A stretch of 64,000 nucleotides of DNA from Protula sp. h YS-2021 (GCA_949752745.1 OX457024.1:47992490-48056489); one strand, 5' to 3'. Shown: positions 1 through 11,421, numbered from the stretch's first letter. Program-made: numbers and translations. The notes: a model not told the origin generated them from the sequence alone.

Positions 1-613
1 CACCAAACAAAAACGTGCAGTAAGAATTGTCAATAATGCAGGTTTCTATGATCATACTAATGAGTTGTTTATTAAGTGTAACCTCCTAAAATTCGAAGAA
101 ATCGTAAAATTAAAAACAGCATGTATTATGTACAAAGTATTCAATGGTCACATTCCAGTACGATTGCAAAGCTATTTCCAGATTGGCAACTGTGTTAGTT
201 CATATAGCACTAGACAAGGTGATAAATTTAAAACCAATTTCATAAGAACAAGATTGAAGTCGTATTGTATATCAGCTGTTGGTGTTAAAACTTGGAATTG
301 TCTTCCTAACACCATAAGGTCGTGTATCAGTATTAATTCTTTCAAAAAGAATGTCAAAGCATTCTTCATAGCATTGTATTAGTATTTAAGGTATCCATAG
401 CTGCTATGTTTCTAGTGTATTTCATTAGTACAGGCGTGCTCTAGTATAAGTTATTTAACTTCAAGCCACGCCTTTCTTTCTTTTTTTTTTTTTTTTTTTT
501 CAAGCATTACATCAAAAATTGTATTCAGTATTATAATGTTCAGTCTGGTCTAAATGTGCATTTATGTTGTACATTTTATTGTTTGAAAAAAAAAGAAAAA
601 AAGAATGAATGAA

Positions 614-653
<40 letters not shown>

Positions 654-656
654 ATG
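1..656 (+). mobile_element. 3' end of a LINE with simple-repeat tail
   Basis: The open frame ending at 382 is followed by about 220 bases of AT-rich 3' UTR, including a T-run at 478-500. It ends in an (AAAT)n tract at about 609-652. A short-repeat tail right after an RT C-terminus is the normal 3' end of a non-LTR element. The 5' end is outside the window, so no target duplication can be tested. Confidence 0.7.
2..382 (+). CDS. C-terminal end of a non-LTR retrotransposon reverse transcriptase polyprotein (partial)
   Basis: The frame is open from the window edge to a TAG at 380-382, giving about 126 residues, so the 5' part lies outside the window. It starts with TKQKRAVRIV and continues through LLKFEEIVKLKTACIMYKVFN, SSYSTRQ and GVKTWNCLPNTIRS to a short basic tail. 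This order (QKRA-R-I, LLKF, YKVFNG, TR, VW/TWN-LP, SFKK) is the typical region C-terminal to the RT domain in jockey/CR1-type LINEs. The RT catalytic motifs are not in the window. The frame shows no internal stop or shift, so this copy may be fairly young. It is a mobile-element protein, not a host gene; the clade is uncertain. Confidence 0.8.
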   Translation, partial: TKQKRAVRIVNNAGFYDHTNELFIKCNLLKFEEIVKLKTACIMYKVFNGHIPVRLQSYFQIGNCVSSYSTRQGDKFKTNFIRTRLKSYCISAVGVKTWNCLPNTIRSCISINSFKKNVKAFFIALY

Positions 657-1780
657 TTTCAGATACGATAATATGCGGGTTGGTACTTTGAAATTAGCCT
701 GCAATCCGTACATACGGTCTGTACAGTAGCGCTAAGAAACTGATAGTTAAAAAATTCAGTTGTTGGTTTCCAGTATACCATAATGCTCATGGTATGATTC
801 TGAGCAACTTTCGTACTCGCACCTATTCCAATGCACAAGGTCCAGACCGTAGAATGGGAGGGATGGTAGAATGAGACACTTGACGCAGATAGGCTGAACC
901 CTGCTTTGCTCATTTTGCTAATGGATATCCTTAGAACCACATACTTGAGAAAGTGTTTCTCATAATATTGCAACATCAAATTAAAAGTATCATTTGTTGT
1001 TCAAGAGAAAAGTTAATAAGGTTAGCCAGATTGATCAGCTGTTTTTTTGTTAACGTCGCCATCTTGATTCTGCGACATCGCTTATATGGCTGTTGGTGAT
1101 TTCTCTACGTGCAGACCGTCGCCATATTGGTTCTGCGACATCGTATGTAACGCTGTTGGTGATTGGTTAACGTTCGGGCTTAGATTTCATTATCCAAACT
1201 TGTGTATTGTTTACCTTAGAAACACAGTTTGTGCTTTTGTGTATTTTATTGTCCGTACATTAGGGAGTTGCTGTTTCTTGTATCAGCAATGTTTGGCTTG
1301 ACCTCCTCTGTCAGTGGTATTTATTGTTCTGTGTAATTTGAGGGATGTTTCCCTAAAATCATTAAAAACCCATAATTTTGTCCCAATTACTGTCTCTTCC
1401 TTGTATGAAGTGTAGACTGACTATATAGTCTGTCACTGTGGCTTACTTTGAAATTTGGGCTACTCTGGCAGGTTTTGAAGTTTCAACCGTTTCAGTTTGG
1501 GGGTAAACTATAAATAATTGATAAAACATGGAATCATATTCACAAGTAGGATATTAGTCCCAGTTGACTATCTATCTTCTATAGAGAGAGTCACATTTCC
1601 TTGGGTGTAGAGAGTATTTGAAGTCAATTTCTCAAGCCAAGGCGCATGTTGGGCGATAACCGGTGAATAGGCAATGAATGCTGTGTGAAATTATTAATCA
1701 CCTTAATCATTTTGGCGATAAACCTACTCCTTTGCCACGTGTCGTAGTTGTTATATTTTAAAAAAACTTGAAATGACAAC
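657..1780. other. Intergenic, with a two-copy 63-bp duplication at about 1055-1168
   Basis: I see no recognisable gene. The one local structure is a tandem pair beginning at 1055 and 1118 (both start GTCGCCAT and contain TTCTGCGACATCG, then CTGTTGGTGAT). The open frame at 1086-1301 starts inside it and has no family motif. Confidence 0.4.
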
Positions 1781-1854
1781 ATTTTCACAACACAGCTGCC
1801 ATATTGTTTATTTGTACTGATGCATAAGGCAGCGGCATGAGTATCTTACGCGTT

Positions 1855-1925
1855 GTTATAAAGCAGCTGCCTCTGAGGAAATCTATCTGTTGTGTATAAA
1901 CAGAGAGCGGGTTGATCTTTCAATC
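1855..1925 (+). repeat. Left half of a dispersed repeat split by a LINE
   Basis: The segment starting GTTATAAAGCAGCTGCC matches 34868-34920 (GTTATAAAGCAGATGACC, then ATCTATCTGTT). Its continuation lies beyond the LINE at 3298-3385. The copy at 34868-35045 is uninterrupted. Confidence 0.65.
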
Positions 1926-3297
1926 TATTATTTTTATTTTATTATTATTATTAGAGTATTTTCAAAAGCGTTTACATAACGTACAGCTAAGCGCTTTGCA
2001 TTAAATACACATATTAATTAAGATATTTATATAAGATGTTTGTCTGATATCTATTGGCAGTTCATTCCATAATTTGGACGCGGCATGTTGGAATGATCTG
2101 GAACCGTGCTTGTTTTTAAAACGTCTTGGTGTTAAAAGTGCTTGATCCTGTGACCGTAAACATCGTGATGGGGAATATGTAACTAATCCTGTGAGGTATT
2201 CCGGCGCTGTATCGTTGGTCGATTTGTAGGTGCTGGTAAATTTTGAATTCTGAAATTGAATCAAATTTGCGTTCTCTACTGATCACTTGCGCAGTTGTGT
2301 TCATTTCACGTTGAAGATGCTTTCTTGGGTTTTTGGCAACCCAATTAAAACACCATTATAACAATCTAGCCTCGACATAACTAAGGCATGAACCACGGTT
2401 TTACTAACGTCGTAGCGCCGAACTTTGCGAATCCGTGACAGGTGGTAGTAGCGGGTTTTACATATATTGGTGATATGGGAAACTAAGTCAAGGGTGTTGT
2501 CAATAGTTACTCCCAAAGCCTTAGCAGGACTCACTCTGGGTATGTCATCGTCATCAATATTGATCTAATTTACCTTGATTTTGGTTTCAATGTGAGGACT
2601 GGCTATGATTAAAAACTCCGTTTTATCAGGATTTAATTTCAGTTTGTTATTTCTCATCCAGTCGTTTATCTGACTTAAACAGAATGCTAGGTCAGAAACG
2701 GCACTATTGAAATCAGCAGACATGGCAACGGGCTTCACGAGACTTGTGTCGTCAGCGTATCTGTGAAATAGAATGTCTAGAATTCGAAATAGTCGACATA
2801 TTGGCTGCGTGTAGTCGCTATAAAGTCTGGGACCTTGAATGGAACCAGCTGTTTGATTCTGGAGTATTTTCCAGAAACAACAACTTGGTATGATCTATCC
2901 GTCAAATTAGAACGAAACCACTGTATTGCCTGGCCATCTACCCCATGTGTGAGCCTGAGCCACTCAATTAAAATATTGTGATATACAGTATAAAACGCAG
3001 CCCATAGGTCGAGTAATGGAAGTAAAATAACTTCATACATTTGAATCGTGGCAGTTTCTGTGCTGTGATGTTGTTTATAGGCGGACTGAAAATTTTTCCC
3101 TGTCATATTGACAGAGGTATGCTTGTATAGCTGAGTTCCAACCGCTTTTTCGACGAGGTTAGTGGTTTAGGAAAGATTTGACACGGGCCTATAATTATTT
3201 ACAGTTTTTCCCAGAGATGGTTGTTTGAGCAAAGGTTTTACAGTTGTCTTTTTGTGACAAGCAGGCAGGACTTCATCGCGCAGTGAAAGGTATTGAA
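1926..3297 (-). pseudogene. CR1/L2-like LINE reverse transcriptase, 5'-truncated and decayed, minus strand
   Basis: Read on the minus strand from about 3290 to 1995, several frames together give an RT domain in order. First comes SAYKQHHSTETA and a degraded LLDLWAAFYTVYHNIL (the A motif, where AFDTVDH would be typical), then GQAIQWFRSNLTDRSYQVV. Next is HRYADDTSLV, with the catalytic YADD at 2748-2759, then NKLKLNPDKTEFLI, KALGVTIDNTLDLVSHI and RIRKVRRYDV. Last is the C-terminal SFQHAASKLWNELPIDIR. Stops and shifts separate the pieces, so this is a dead copy. The 3' end carries an ATT/T-rich tract at 1926-1950 (the tail on the minus strand). The element splits a dispersed repeat whose unsplit copy is at 34.9 kb. 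Confidence 0.8.
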
Positions 3298-3385
3298 GGA
3301 CACTAGCCGTACTTTGCATCCCTCAGTGTTGAGTATTCTCACACATTGGTGAAAAAGGTGCATCTGAGTGGCCAAGTCACTAAAA
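3298..3385 (+). repeat. Right half of the LINE-split dispersed repeat
   Basis: CTAGCCGTACTTTGCATCC, then GAGTATTCTCACACATTGG and GGTGCATCTGAGTGG, match 34945-35030 (CTAGCCGTACTGTGCATACC and so on) with only a few differences. In the 34.9-kb copy this follows directly after the left half. Confidence 0.65.
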
Positions 3386-3934
3386 TCTATACTTTATTGG
3401 CTTAATAAAAATAAAAAAAGTGATTCCTCTCCTTTATGAGTACTGTTTTGCGCGGGATCTCCAGTGGGTCTGCTGAGTAAAAGGTGATATACACAACAGA
3501 CCGAACCTCCGTAGAGGTTGGCTGTTGGACAACAACGGTATGTTACGCGACTACACTAATCGTGTTTTACTAAGGGGCAAATAGAATTTTTATGAAAATG
3601 AAACCCGAAATCTGTACAAATATATGTATTTTTCACTTTGAGTGATTATGTTGTGCAATTTTTAATCAATCTCTTTTGACTTAATTACATTGCCACCGGT
3701 GCAGTCTTTACATCGAAGAGCAATGACGTCACATGCACTGTTTGTAAACAAAGAGCATGGGCGATTTGACATTTCTTTTAAAAAACTTCCCCGTGAGTAT
3801 TTATAAAGCAGGTATATCATATATAGAAATGTAGCGCCAGTATTACTTACAGGCCACACAATATTGTGAGACTATGTACAGAAGCCGCCCTCTTCTGATA
3901 ATGTGCGCCGAACATCCGGAAATTGACTTCAGTG
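3386..3934. other. Intergenic, nothing recognised
   Basis: No coding or repeat signal that I can name. A single perfect TGACGTCA palindrome lies at 3724-3731 and could be chance. Confidence 0.3.
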
Positions 3935-3936
3935 TA

Positions 3937-4671
3937 CAGTGAAACCCCGCTATTAGGGACAAAAAGTGACTGAAGAACTTTGTCCCTAATGGCGGGGTGT
4001 CCCTAATTTCGAGGTCCTGTTCTATTTGACAACTACAACTAAAATCTTTGGCTATTTTTTTACACTTTTTCCATCACTAGCTTTGATTATTTTAACTTTA
4101 TCAGATAGCGAAAGTTCGTTCCGTTTTCTTTTCACATCACCACTATTCATACTTAACACCTTGTATAAAATCTTAACTGAGTATAAAGACAATGAATTAC
4201 TTGTTCTTGTATACTAATATTAAGGGACGGAGCACATGTCAATAGGGTTTAGTAGTATAAAGCTTCTCCCTTAAGCACACATCTTTTAATAATATTCTCC
4301 CTTAAGCACACATCTTTTGTAATAAGACCTATTGTCTTTACATGCACTGTGTTCAATATAATGTACTCAAAACCCACAGATAACAATAGCGAAAAAACAA
4401 ACACCACCGAGTAAGAAGCTGATAGGGGTTGTTTACACAACGTACAACATATGGACAGCAATTTGACTGTCCACAATAGAGGGGTTGTTTTAAATGTGTA
4501 ACTGTACTTACGGGGTAAAAAGAGTGTCCCTAATTCTGAATAGAGGGGTGTCCACAATAGAGGGGTCTAGATATAACAGAACTCTATGGCGTTTTAAAAC
4601 AGACCGAAAAATGCTGTCCATAATTCAGGGGTGTCCATAATAGAGGGGTGCCCATATCCGGGGTTTTACTG
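3937..4671. mobile_element. Pogo/Tc1-type MITE with TA target duplication
   Basis: The left end is TA|CAGTGAAACCCCG (TA at 3935-3936). The right end is GGGGTTTTACTG|TA (TA at 4672-4673), so its inverse is CAGTAAAACCCC. Subterminal sequence on both sides repeats the idea 'TGTCCCTAAT...GGGG' and 'GTCCATAATAGAGGGGTG', with several degenerate direct copies at 3965-4010 and 4520-4650. CAGT-RAAACC termini with a TA duplication are usual for pogo/Tigger-type Tc1-mariner elements. At 735 bp with no transposase it would be non-autonomous. The frames at 4026-4217 and 4249-4557 lie inside and have no transposase motif. Confidence 0.7.
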
Positions 4672-4673
4672 TA

Positions 4674-4917
4674 CTTTAACACAGGAGAAATCATGATCCT
4701 CGCCAGGGTCTATCTTTGTGCTAAGTTTTGAAAAGTTGATTTTTTTACTGCATTTATTTATTTCCTGAAAGAATATTATGACCACCGCTTACTTTACGGT
4801 AAAGTCTGTAGGCCTGTGTTGGAAAATGCTTCTTGTTTTGGTGATCCGCCAAAGATTGGCAAAATTTTTCGGTTCCCAATTTTCAAAATGCTTCTTCTCC
4901 CACAATTTAGAAGTGTT
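4674..4917. other. Short intergenic spacer
   Basis: Nothing recognisable between the MITE and the minisatellite. Confidence 0.3.
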
Positions 4918-6030
4918 AATAAACATGCGCACAGGTTCGAAATGCGAACGGTGTTTCGACGCAAATCAAATATTATGCGCACTGATCCAAAATAAGCACC
5001 CCGCATCAACGCATGCGCACTGGTCCGAAATGCGAACCGCGCATCTTCTCAACCAAAAGAAACATGCGCACTTGTCCAAAGTGAGAACCGCACATCAACG
5101 CAGGTAAATAAGCATGCGCATTGATCTAAAATAAGAGCTGCGCATCGACGCAAGTTACATAAGAGTGCACGGGTCCGAAATGCGAACCGCAAATTAATGC
5201 AAGTTAAATAACATGCGCACTGGTCCAAAATAAGCACCCAACATGAACGCATGTTAAATAAACATGCGCACTGGTCCGAAATGCAAACCACGCATCGATG
5301 CAAGTTAAAAAACATGCGCACAGGTTCGAAATGCGAACGGTGTTTCGATGCAAGTTAAATAATCATCACTGGTCCAAAATAAGCAGCCCGCATCAACGCA
5401 TGCACACTGGTTCGAAATGCGAATCGCGCATCAACTCGACATAAAGAAACATGCGCACTTGTCCAAATGAGAACCATACACCAACGCAGGTTAAAAAAAC
5501 ATGCGCATTGATCTGAAATAAGAATCTCGCATCGACGCAAGTTACATAAGAATGCGCACTGGTCCGAAATGCGAACCGCGCATCAACGCAAGTTAAATAA
5601 ATATGCGCTCTGGTCCGAAATGCCAATCGCACATCAACGCAAATTAAATAAAAATGCGCACTGGTCCAAAATAAATGTGAAATGTGAACCGAACATAAAC
5701 GCAAGCCAGATAAACATGCGCAGTGGTTCGAAATTCGAACTTCACATCGAAGGAAGTTGAATAAGCGTACGCACTGGTCCGAAATGCGAACCGCGCATCG
5801 ACGTAAGTTCCATAAACATACGCACTGGTTCGAAATGCGAGCAGCGTTGTGACGCAAGTTAAATAAATATGCGCACTGATCCGAAATGCCAATCGCGCAC
5901 CAACGCAAGTTAAATAAATATAGGCACTTGTCCCAAATTAGAACCCCACAGCATACAAGTTAAATAAACATTCGCACTGATCCAAAATAGGCACCCAACA
6001 TCGACGTAAGTTAAATGCAAACCCCGCAAT
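4918..6030. repeat. Minisatellite, ~50-bp unit, ~22 degenerate copies
   Basis: The unit is roughly CATGCGCACTGGTCCGAAAT, then GCGAACCGCGCATCAACGC, then AAGTTAAATAAA. Copies start at 5012, 5063, 5113 and 5163 (spacings 51, 50, 50) and continue with substitutions to about 6030. Because units vary between 50 and 52 bp, frames of 60-170 residues run through the array on both strands. I do not consider them genes. Confidence 0.9.
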
Positions 6031-7390
6031 AATACGTACCAAAACATTAAAATTTAAGTAATATGGTTTTAGACGCGATACTCCTCTTTCAGTTTTCATC
6101 GGATCGCAGTAAAATTTTGTGGAAATATGGCACTCTTAGGGGGGAGGGACAGTGCCCATTATATTATTTTCGCAATCCGCCAGTTTTCGCTAGTTTGGCG
6201 AACCGAGCTTCGCGTTTGCGGATAAAGCCTACTCCTTGGTCAGAGGTGAAAAAAAGTACTAGAGCCAGTTTGACGAGTGGCGAAATTCCGATGTTCGCAA
6301 ATCTTTGTGGAATTTTTAGCATTGGTGCTCCAAATGCGCCCGAGTCGAATTGTACCATTGTTTTGGCGCTTCGCCAAATTTTAACGCCTTCTTGGCCAAA
6401 TTTTGGCGCAATTTTGTACTGTGTTAAGCTTTGCGTTTTTGATAGATTTCAGAGTCGTGGGTTTGAGTTTGAAAGTTGCACGAGGATATGTGCAGATTAT
6501 ATTGTAACAAGGCAAGGCATTGGCTTAAGCAATCACGTGATATATAATTTCCAGAAAAACAGTGTAGATAGCTTAAAGCAATCAAGATGGCCGCGCCCAT
6601 GTAGAAGGAAAAACTATCCGCATGTTAGGCATTGAAAATTTGCACAAATGTGGGAGACGCATCTTGATACTCAAGTTTTGCCATTCTGGTTCCATGAATA
6701 TGCCAGATATTTTTGAGTTTGCTTAACCGGATGTCTAGATTGAATTCTTTAATGTTTTATTGTGACAAACACTCTTGACAAAATTTATCTGCTAATGTGT
6801 TCGGAATATCAACTACGTCAGTTTTCATATACTAGACCGAATTCTTGATTTATTTAGCAAAACGTGACAATTTTGTCTAATGTAAACACCAAATTTGGCT
6901 TGAATGTTTGGTGTTAAAGTATATTTTGTTGTTTCACCTTTTATTGTCCATTTAGTATGTTCTTTTTTTAAGTATTGTGCAAACAAGTTATAAATATGTT
7001 GGAGACAGGGGTCTCGGAGAATGCCGACAACACAGATAACTCCAGTATTACATGATTAACAACTGATTATAACGACTTTATACTGTTTATTTTGTAATTA
7101 CCTAAGTGGCAACCAAACGATAATTTGCACCTTTCAAAGGAGTTATTATCTGTGATATTGTCAGTTCGAGGCGTCTGCCTATAAAGTTGCGATGTGAAAA
7201 GGGGGACGGACGGGGGTATTCGGAATAACCTACAGCACAGTTAAATAAATGAAACGATGAAGGAAATGGGATCACTGCGGTGATACAAGGAAATACGAAG
7301 AAAAAAGAGATAAAAGGCTGTAGAGATAGAGAATTCAATGGCCATAAAATACGGTAAAAAATGAAGACTATGTATCCTTGTGATTTATTC
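6031..7390. other. Intergenic with an unexplained 190-codon frame (6063-6635)
   Basis: The frame at 6063-6635 (+) is the longest non-repeat open frame nearby, but I recognise no domain, signal peptide or conserved motif. It contains several TTCGCCAAA/TTTGGCG words like those in the hAT MITE at 62866-63236, so it may be old repeat sequence. The remainder to 7390 shows nothing I can name. Confidence 0.3.
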
Positions 7391-7394
7391 ATTA

Positions 7395-8690
7395 GTCCCC
7401 CGCTGGGGGACAATTTTTTTCGGGTCTGTCTGTCCGTCCGTCTGTCGACACCATTTTTGTTAACACACTCAAGCCTACATTTTTCGACCGATTGTTAAGA
7501 TATTCTATATATGAGTAGTACTGGAACGAGCAAGGATCGATATTGTAAATGAGCCCTGTCGGCCCAAGGACATTGGCCCAGCTGAACTTCACAAATTTTC
7601 CAAATCCTTACTCATTTGAATGAGTTTGTTAACACACTCAAGCCTACATTTCTGGATCAATTGTTGAAATCTTTTATAGATAGGAAGTATTGGAACCAAC
7701 AAAGGTCGTATTGTAAATGAGCCTTATCGGCCCAAGGACATTGGCCCAGCTGAACTTCAGAAATTTTCACAACCCTTACATACTGGAATGAGTTTTTAAC
7801 ACACTCAAGCCTACATTTCTGCATCGATTTATAAGGTATCTTAACTATAAGTAGTATTGGAACCAACAAGGTTTTGTATTGTAAATGAGTCATGTCTGCC
7901 CAAGGACATTGGCCCAGCTGAACTTTTCACAAATTTTCCCAATCCTTACTCATTTGAATGAGTTTGTTAACACACCGAAGCCTACATTTCTGGATCAATC
8001 GTTGAAATATTTTACATATAGGAAGTATTGGAAGCAACAAAGGTCGATATTGTAAATGAGCCCTATCGGCCCAAGGACATTGGCCCAGCCGAACTTCAGA
8101 AATTTTCACAACCCTTACATACGGGAATGAGTTTGTTAACACTCAAGCCTACATTTCTGCATCGATTGATAAGATATCTTAACTGTTAACACTCAAGCCT
8201 ACATTTCTGCATCGATTGATAAGATATCTTAACAAACTCATTCCAGTATGTAAGGGTTGTGAAAATTGGAATAAAAAAAGGTCGGTATTGTAAATGAGCC
8301 CTGTCGGCCCAAGGACATTGGCCCAGCTGAACTTCACCAATTTTTCAAATCCTTACTCATTTGAATGAGTTTGTTAACACACTCAAGCCTACATTTCTGG
8401 ATCGATTGTTGAAATCTTTTACATATAGGAAGTATTGGAAGCAACAAAGGTCGGTATTGTAAATGAGCCCTATCGGCCCAAGGATATTGGCCCAGTTGAG
8501 CTTCAGAAATTTGCATAACCCTTACATACTGGAATGAGTTTGTTAACACTCAAGCCTACATTTCTGCATCGATTGATAAGATATCTTAACTATAAGTAGT
8601 ATTGGAACCAACAATCGTTGGTATTGTAAATGAGCCATGTCGGCCCAAGGACATTGGCCCAGCTGAACTTCTCACGTTCACGGAATCAGC
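7395..8690 (+). mobile_element. Pearl-like element: C-rich hairpin, GTCT microsatellite, ~169-bp core array
   Basis: It opens with a short perfect hairpin (GTCCCCC-GCT-GGGGGAC, 7395-7411), then a (GTCT/GTCC)n run at 7424-7446. About seven to eight core units follow, each beginning GTTAACACACTCAAGCCTAC and containing AAATGAGCCCTRTCGGCCCA and GGACATTGGCCCAGCTGAA. Unit starts are spaced 167-171 bp. Two unit types alternate (ending in ACTCATTTGAATGAG or TACTGGAATGAG), which gives a dimeric higher order. A short stretch at 8234-8267 is inverted relative to the array. No CTCTAG 3' end was found, so this copy is probably truncated. The organisation matches pearl-type elements; the assignment is inference. 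Confidence 0.7.
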
Positions 8691-9685
8691 TATGTTTGTT
8701 TGCAATGTATGTTTGATTGTATACCACACCGGCACGATGCAGGAAAGCCTGCTTTCAACTCTTGTAATAAACGTGACTCTCATGTTGGATAAAAGGGTAA
8801 ACCACCCGTCATGAACGCAGACAATTAGGCACTTTTTTGGGGCGGGGGTAGGGGGAGGTATGCTGACATATCTGTTACTCCCCACCCCCCCCCCCCGACC
8901 CCTCACCAGTAAAGAAAAATTCAAATAATTGTCTGTTTCTTTTTTTTTAGAAACTTGAGCAAATGTTTTTGGCACATGGAAGGTTTTTATCTGCAGATGG
9001 AGGAGAAGAAGGGTCAAATTATTTATCCCAAACAAAGCAATCTGGTTTTGTAATAATAAATCATATTTCTTAAAAAATGTATTATAAAATGAGCATTCTT
9101 TACTCCGTTGAGTTTTTTTATTACCAAGCTTACTCTTGGAAACTATGTAGATAGAAAACTGTAACTGTGTAAAAAAATTATACAGATATAGAATCGTCTG
9201 AACCGAACAGTAATTGCAAGAAGCTCTTTCGTTAAATGAGCCTTCCGCCAATCCCCCCTTCCCCTTTCCACCTCAAAAAAAAAAAAAACCGATATCGCGT
9301 GTTATAGTGTATGCATAGTACATATGCTAACGCTTTGAAACTGACCCTGGACGCAGTGTTGCCAGCACCCAATCAAAATATATGATCCGCACCCCTTGTG
9401 CTATAGGCTCAAACACAGTTTTTTTTCGCTCTTCGTAATGATTTATTCGCTAAAAGTTCTTCAGTTAGCGCCCAGATTTTAGGCAAAAGTTGCTTTTAAA
9501 ATTTTCTGAAAATGTTAAGAACCCAACAGCATGAACATTTTTGCATTTTTGCAATTTGAATCATTCGAAGGTGACTGAATGTGCTGTATTGGCTTAAGTA
9601 ATATCAAGGCCGTCACATTAAATTTATGAAAAATATCAATGTACGTCTGAAATAAACCTTACGGTATTCCGACACAAGATCGTAT
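8691..9685. other. Intergenic with homopolymer runs
   Basis: A C-run near 8883-8896 and an A-run near 9275 are the only clear structures. A minus-strand frame at 8586-9251 crosses from the core repeat into this region and has no motif. Confidence 0.3.
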
Positions 9686-9689
9686 CGAT

Positions 9690-9895
9690 ATAACGGCCTA
9701 CAGACATAAAGTCCCACCAACATAAGGGTTGGCCGACATAAAGTCTTACAGACCTAAGGACCAATGACATATGGTCCAACGACAGAAGGTCCCACCGACT
9801 TAAAGTCCCTCCGACATAGGCTTAAAGAACATAAGGTCCCTCCGACATAAGGTCCAACGACGTAAGGTCTCCCGACATAATATCCCCGGAAAGAA
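9690..9895. repeat. Degenerate ~20-bp minisatellite
   Basis: About ten loosely related units of the form CCGACATAAGGTCCCTC or CCAACGACATAAGGTC follow one another. Units are uneven in length, so this is old or loosely constrained. It ends about 115 bases before the acceptor of the first recognised GT31 exon. Confidence 0.75.
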
Positions 9896-10008
9896 ATGCT
9901 GCTGATTTGTGTATTGGAATATCGTGTTGAAGCCACGCTTTGAAGTGGAAGCTGTTGGTGTACACTGTTCCGTTCAAAATGTTTTTTTTTTCTTGCTGTT
10001 GTTTCTAG

Positions 10009-10120
10009 AAGTGTCAAGCAAAGATCTGCTGATAGGTGTGATGTCACACAGGAGTAACTTTCTCCAGCGACAGACAATCAGGGACACGTGGTGGAAAAAC
10101 AAGCAACATTATTCAGACAG
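10009..10120 (+). CDS. B3GALNT2: B3GALNT2-like exon a (start of the GT31 domain)
   Basis: This is the first recognised exon of a glycosyltransferase family 31 gene. The family member B3GALNT2 is an ER enzyme adding beta-1,3-GalNAc to GlcNAc on O-mannosyl glycans such as those of alpha-dystroglycan. The acceptor is a pyrimidine tract ending GTTTCTAG at 10008, and the donor is CAG|GTATGG at 10121. The exon enters with two bases of a split codon and leaves with two bases. It reads SSKDLLIGVMSHRSNFLQRQ, then TIRDTWW, matching the GT31 start pattern (V-G-V-x-S-x-R-x-N, then R-x-x-I-R-x-T-W). Upstream sequence encoding the signal anchor is not recognised. Identification rests on this exon plus the four that follow in matching phase. 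Confidence 0.8.
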
Positions 10121-10225
10121 GTATGGCCGACTTTTATATGAGCGATAATGGGCAGGAATAGACCGCCCGAACAGAAATCTCGTCACCGCAAATAATACTG
10201 TTTTTTTTTAAATTTTGTTTGAAAG

Positions 10226-10326
10226 GGTGGAGTTGAAGTTCGTTGTTGGAAAGCACGCCTGTCTAATACACCCGGAAGACAGACAGAATGAGTACCAGTG
10301 CCTTCACTGGGACCTCTCAGTACCGA
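10226..10326 (+). CDS. B3GALNT2: B3GALNT2-like exon b
   Basis: The acceptor is ...TTTGAAAG at 10225 and the donor is CCGA|GTAAGT at 10327, separated from exon a by a 105-bp intron. The first base completes the split AGG codon of exon a, giving DR-VELKFVVGKHACLIHPEDR and then an acidic/polar stretch, YQCLHWDLSVP. From family knowledge, B3GALNT2 has a very similar stretch here (KF-[IV][IV]-G-x-H-x-C, then PEDR/VEDR, then a second Cys). This is more specific to B3GALNT2 than to other GT31 members. The exon ends with one base of a codon. Confidence 0.82.
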
Positions 10327-10545
10327 GTAAGTAGTAACCAGTACTCACTAGTACTCAAACACTTCTTTATATTGTTGAGGCGACAGGAGGGCAGGCTGTT
10401 AGACTACCCGCCAGATATGCTTAGTGGTCATAAACCTTAAACTTTTTGAATTTCATGAAACCTTAAACATAACATATGCTAATAGTCATAAGCCGTAAAC
10501 ATTTTGAATTTTACGAGTTTGGCGCTTAAACTTAGACATTAGAGA

Positions 10546-10645
10546 ACCACCAAAAAAAAAAAAAGAAACAAAAAAAAAACAAAAACAAAAAAACAAAAAA
10601 AAAAACAAAAAAAAAAAAAAACAAAAACAAAAAAAAAAAAAAAAA
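10546..10645. repeat. A-rich simple sequence in the exon b-c intron
   Basis: About 100 bases of nearly pure A with scattered C and a few G. No SINE or LINE body adjoins it. Confidence 0.8.
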
Positions 10646-10792
10646 CAACGAAATTTTACTATCTTTCGAACCTTTCCCCCGAGCAAGGTTTCTTACGTTA
10701 ATGGACGCGGGACAAAGACGCTGCCCCTCCGCTGTGCGTGGAGAATTTTGACAGGATGCCGTGTATAAGACCGTTGTTTTTTTTATCGACAG

Positions 10793-10884
10793 ATATCACG
10801 GAAGACCTGGCTTTGGTGACCAGCTTCTCCGACAACGAGAGCGAGTATACATATAATTATGGTGTGCAAAGAATACAATTCAAG
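10793..10884 (+). CDS. B3GALNT2: B3GALNT2-like exon c
   Basis: The acceptor is TTTTTATCGACAG at 10792. The two leading bases join the single base from exon b to make an Asn codon, giving an N-I-T sequon at the same place as in vertebrate B3GALNT2. The exon reads ITEDLALVTSFSDNESEY, then GVQRIQFK. The frame meets a stop just beyond, so the donor must be AAG|GTGCTA at 10885, a weak but usable GT site. It leaves in phase 0. The 466-bp intron before it contains an A-rich stretch. Confidence 0.75.
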
Positions 10885-11421
10885 GTGCTACTTTAATCAC
10901 AATCCTTTTCCCGGAACAGAAAAAAATAAAAAAATTTCACCCAGTTCCTTAAAAAAATAGTATAGTAAACATTTTTTATCAAAGCAAAATAATTATGCAT
11001 TAGAACACATACCGAGTGACAGTGCACTCCCGTATAAAGAAATGATTGGTAAATTTTGCGTTATCTCATCGCGTGCGAAACTTCGCTCGCCAGGTTCACG
11101 CGAACGCCCTAGGTTATAGCCAAAGTCACGCTGACAGCTTTGTGACGAAATCCTTTTTTGTTTCAGGACTGGGGGGGGGGGGGTTATCTGACAGGTAAAT
11201 GTTTATTTCCGCTCTGTTTGGATATATAAGGCATGATTATATGTGTCTGTGTTATAATAGCGATAGACCATGGGGCTGGTGTGCTTTGTACTGGATTCGA
11301 ACACGTCGGTATCTGGTCGAGCGACATTTCCTCGAAAGTGAAGATCGTGACATTTCGTCTTAATTTTTTGGGACGAAATTTTGTCAAGAATATAAACTTA
11401 TGAAGTGAAGCTACATTCACT

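Noticed and set aside
4918..6030. Repeat with 171-codon minus frame, possible repeat protein
   Set aside because: Unit length varies 50-52 bp, so the frame shifts between units and no consistent protein repeat exists.
6063..6635. 190-codon frame as a gene
   Set aside because: No recognisable domain, no splice or promoter evidence, and words shared with a MITE; kept only as unassigned sequence.
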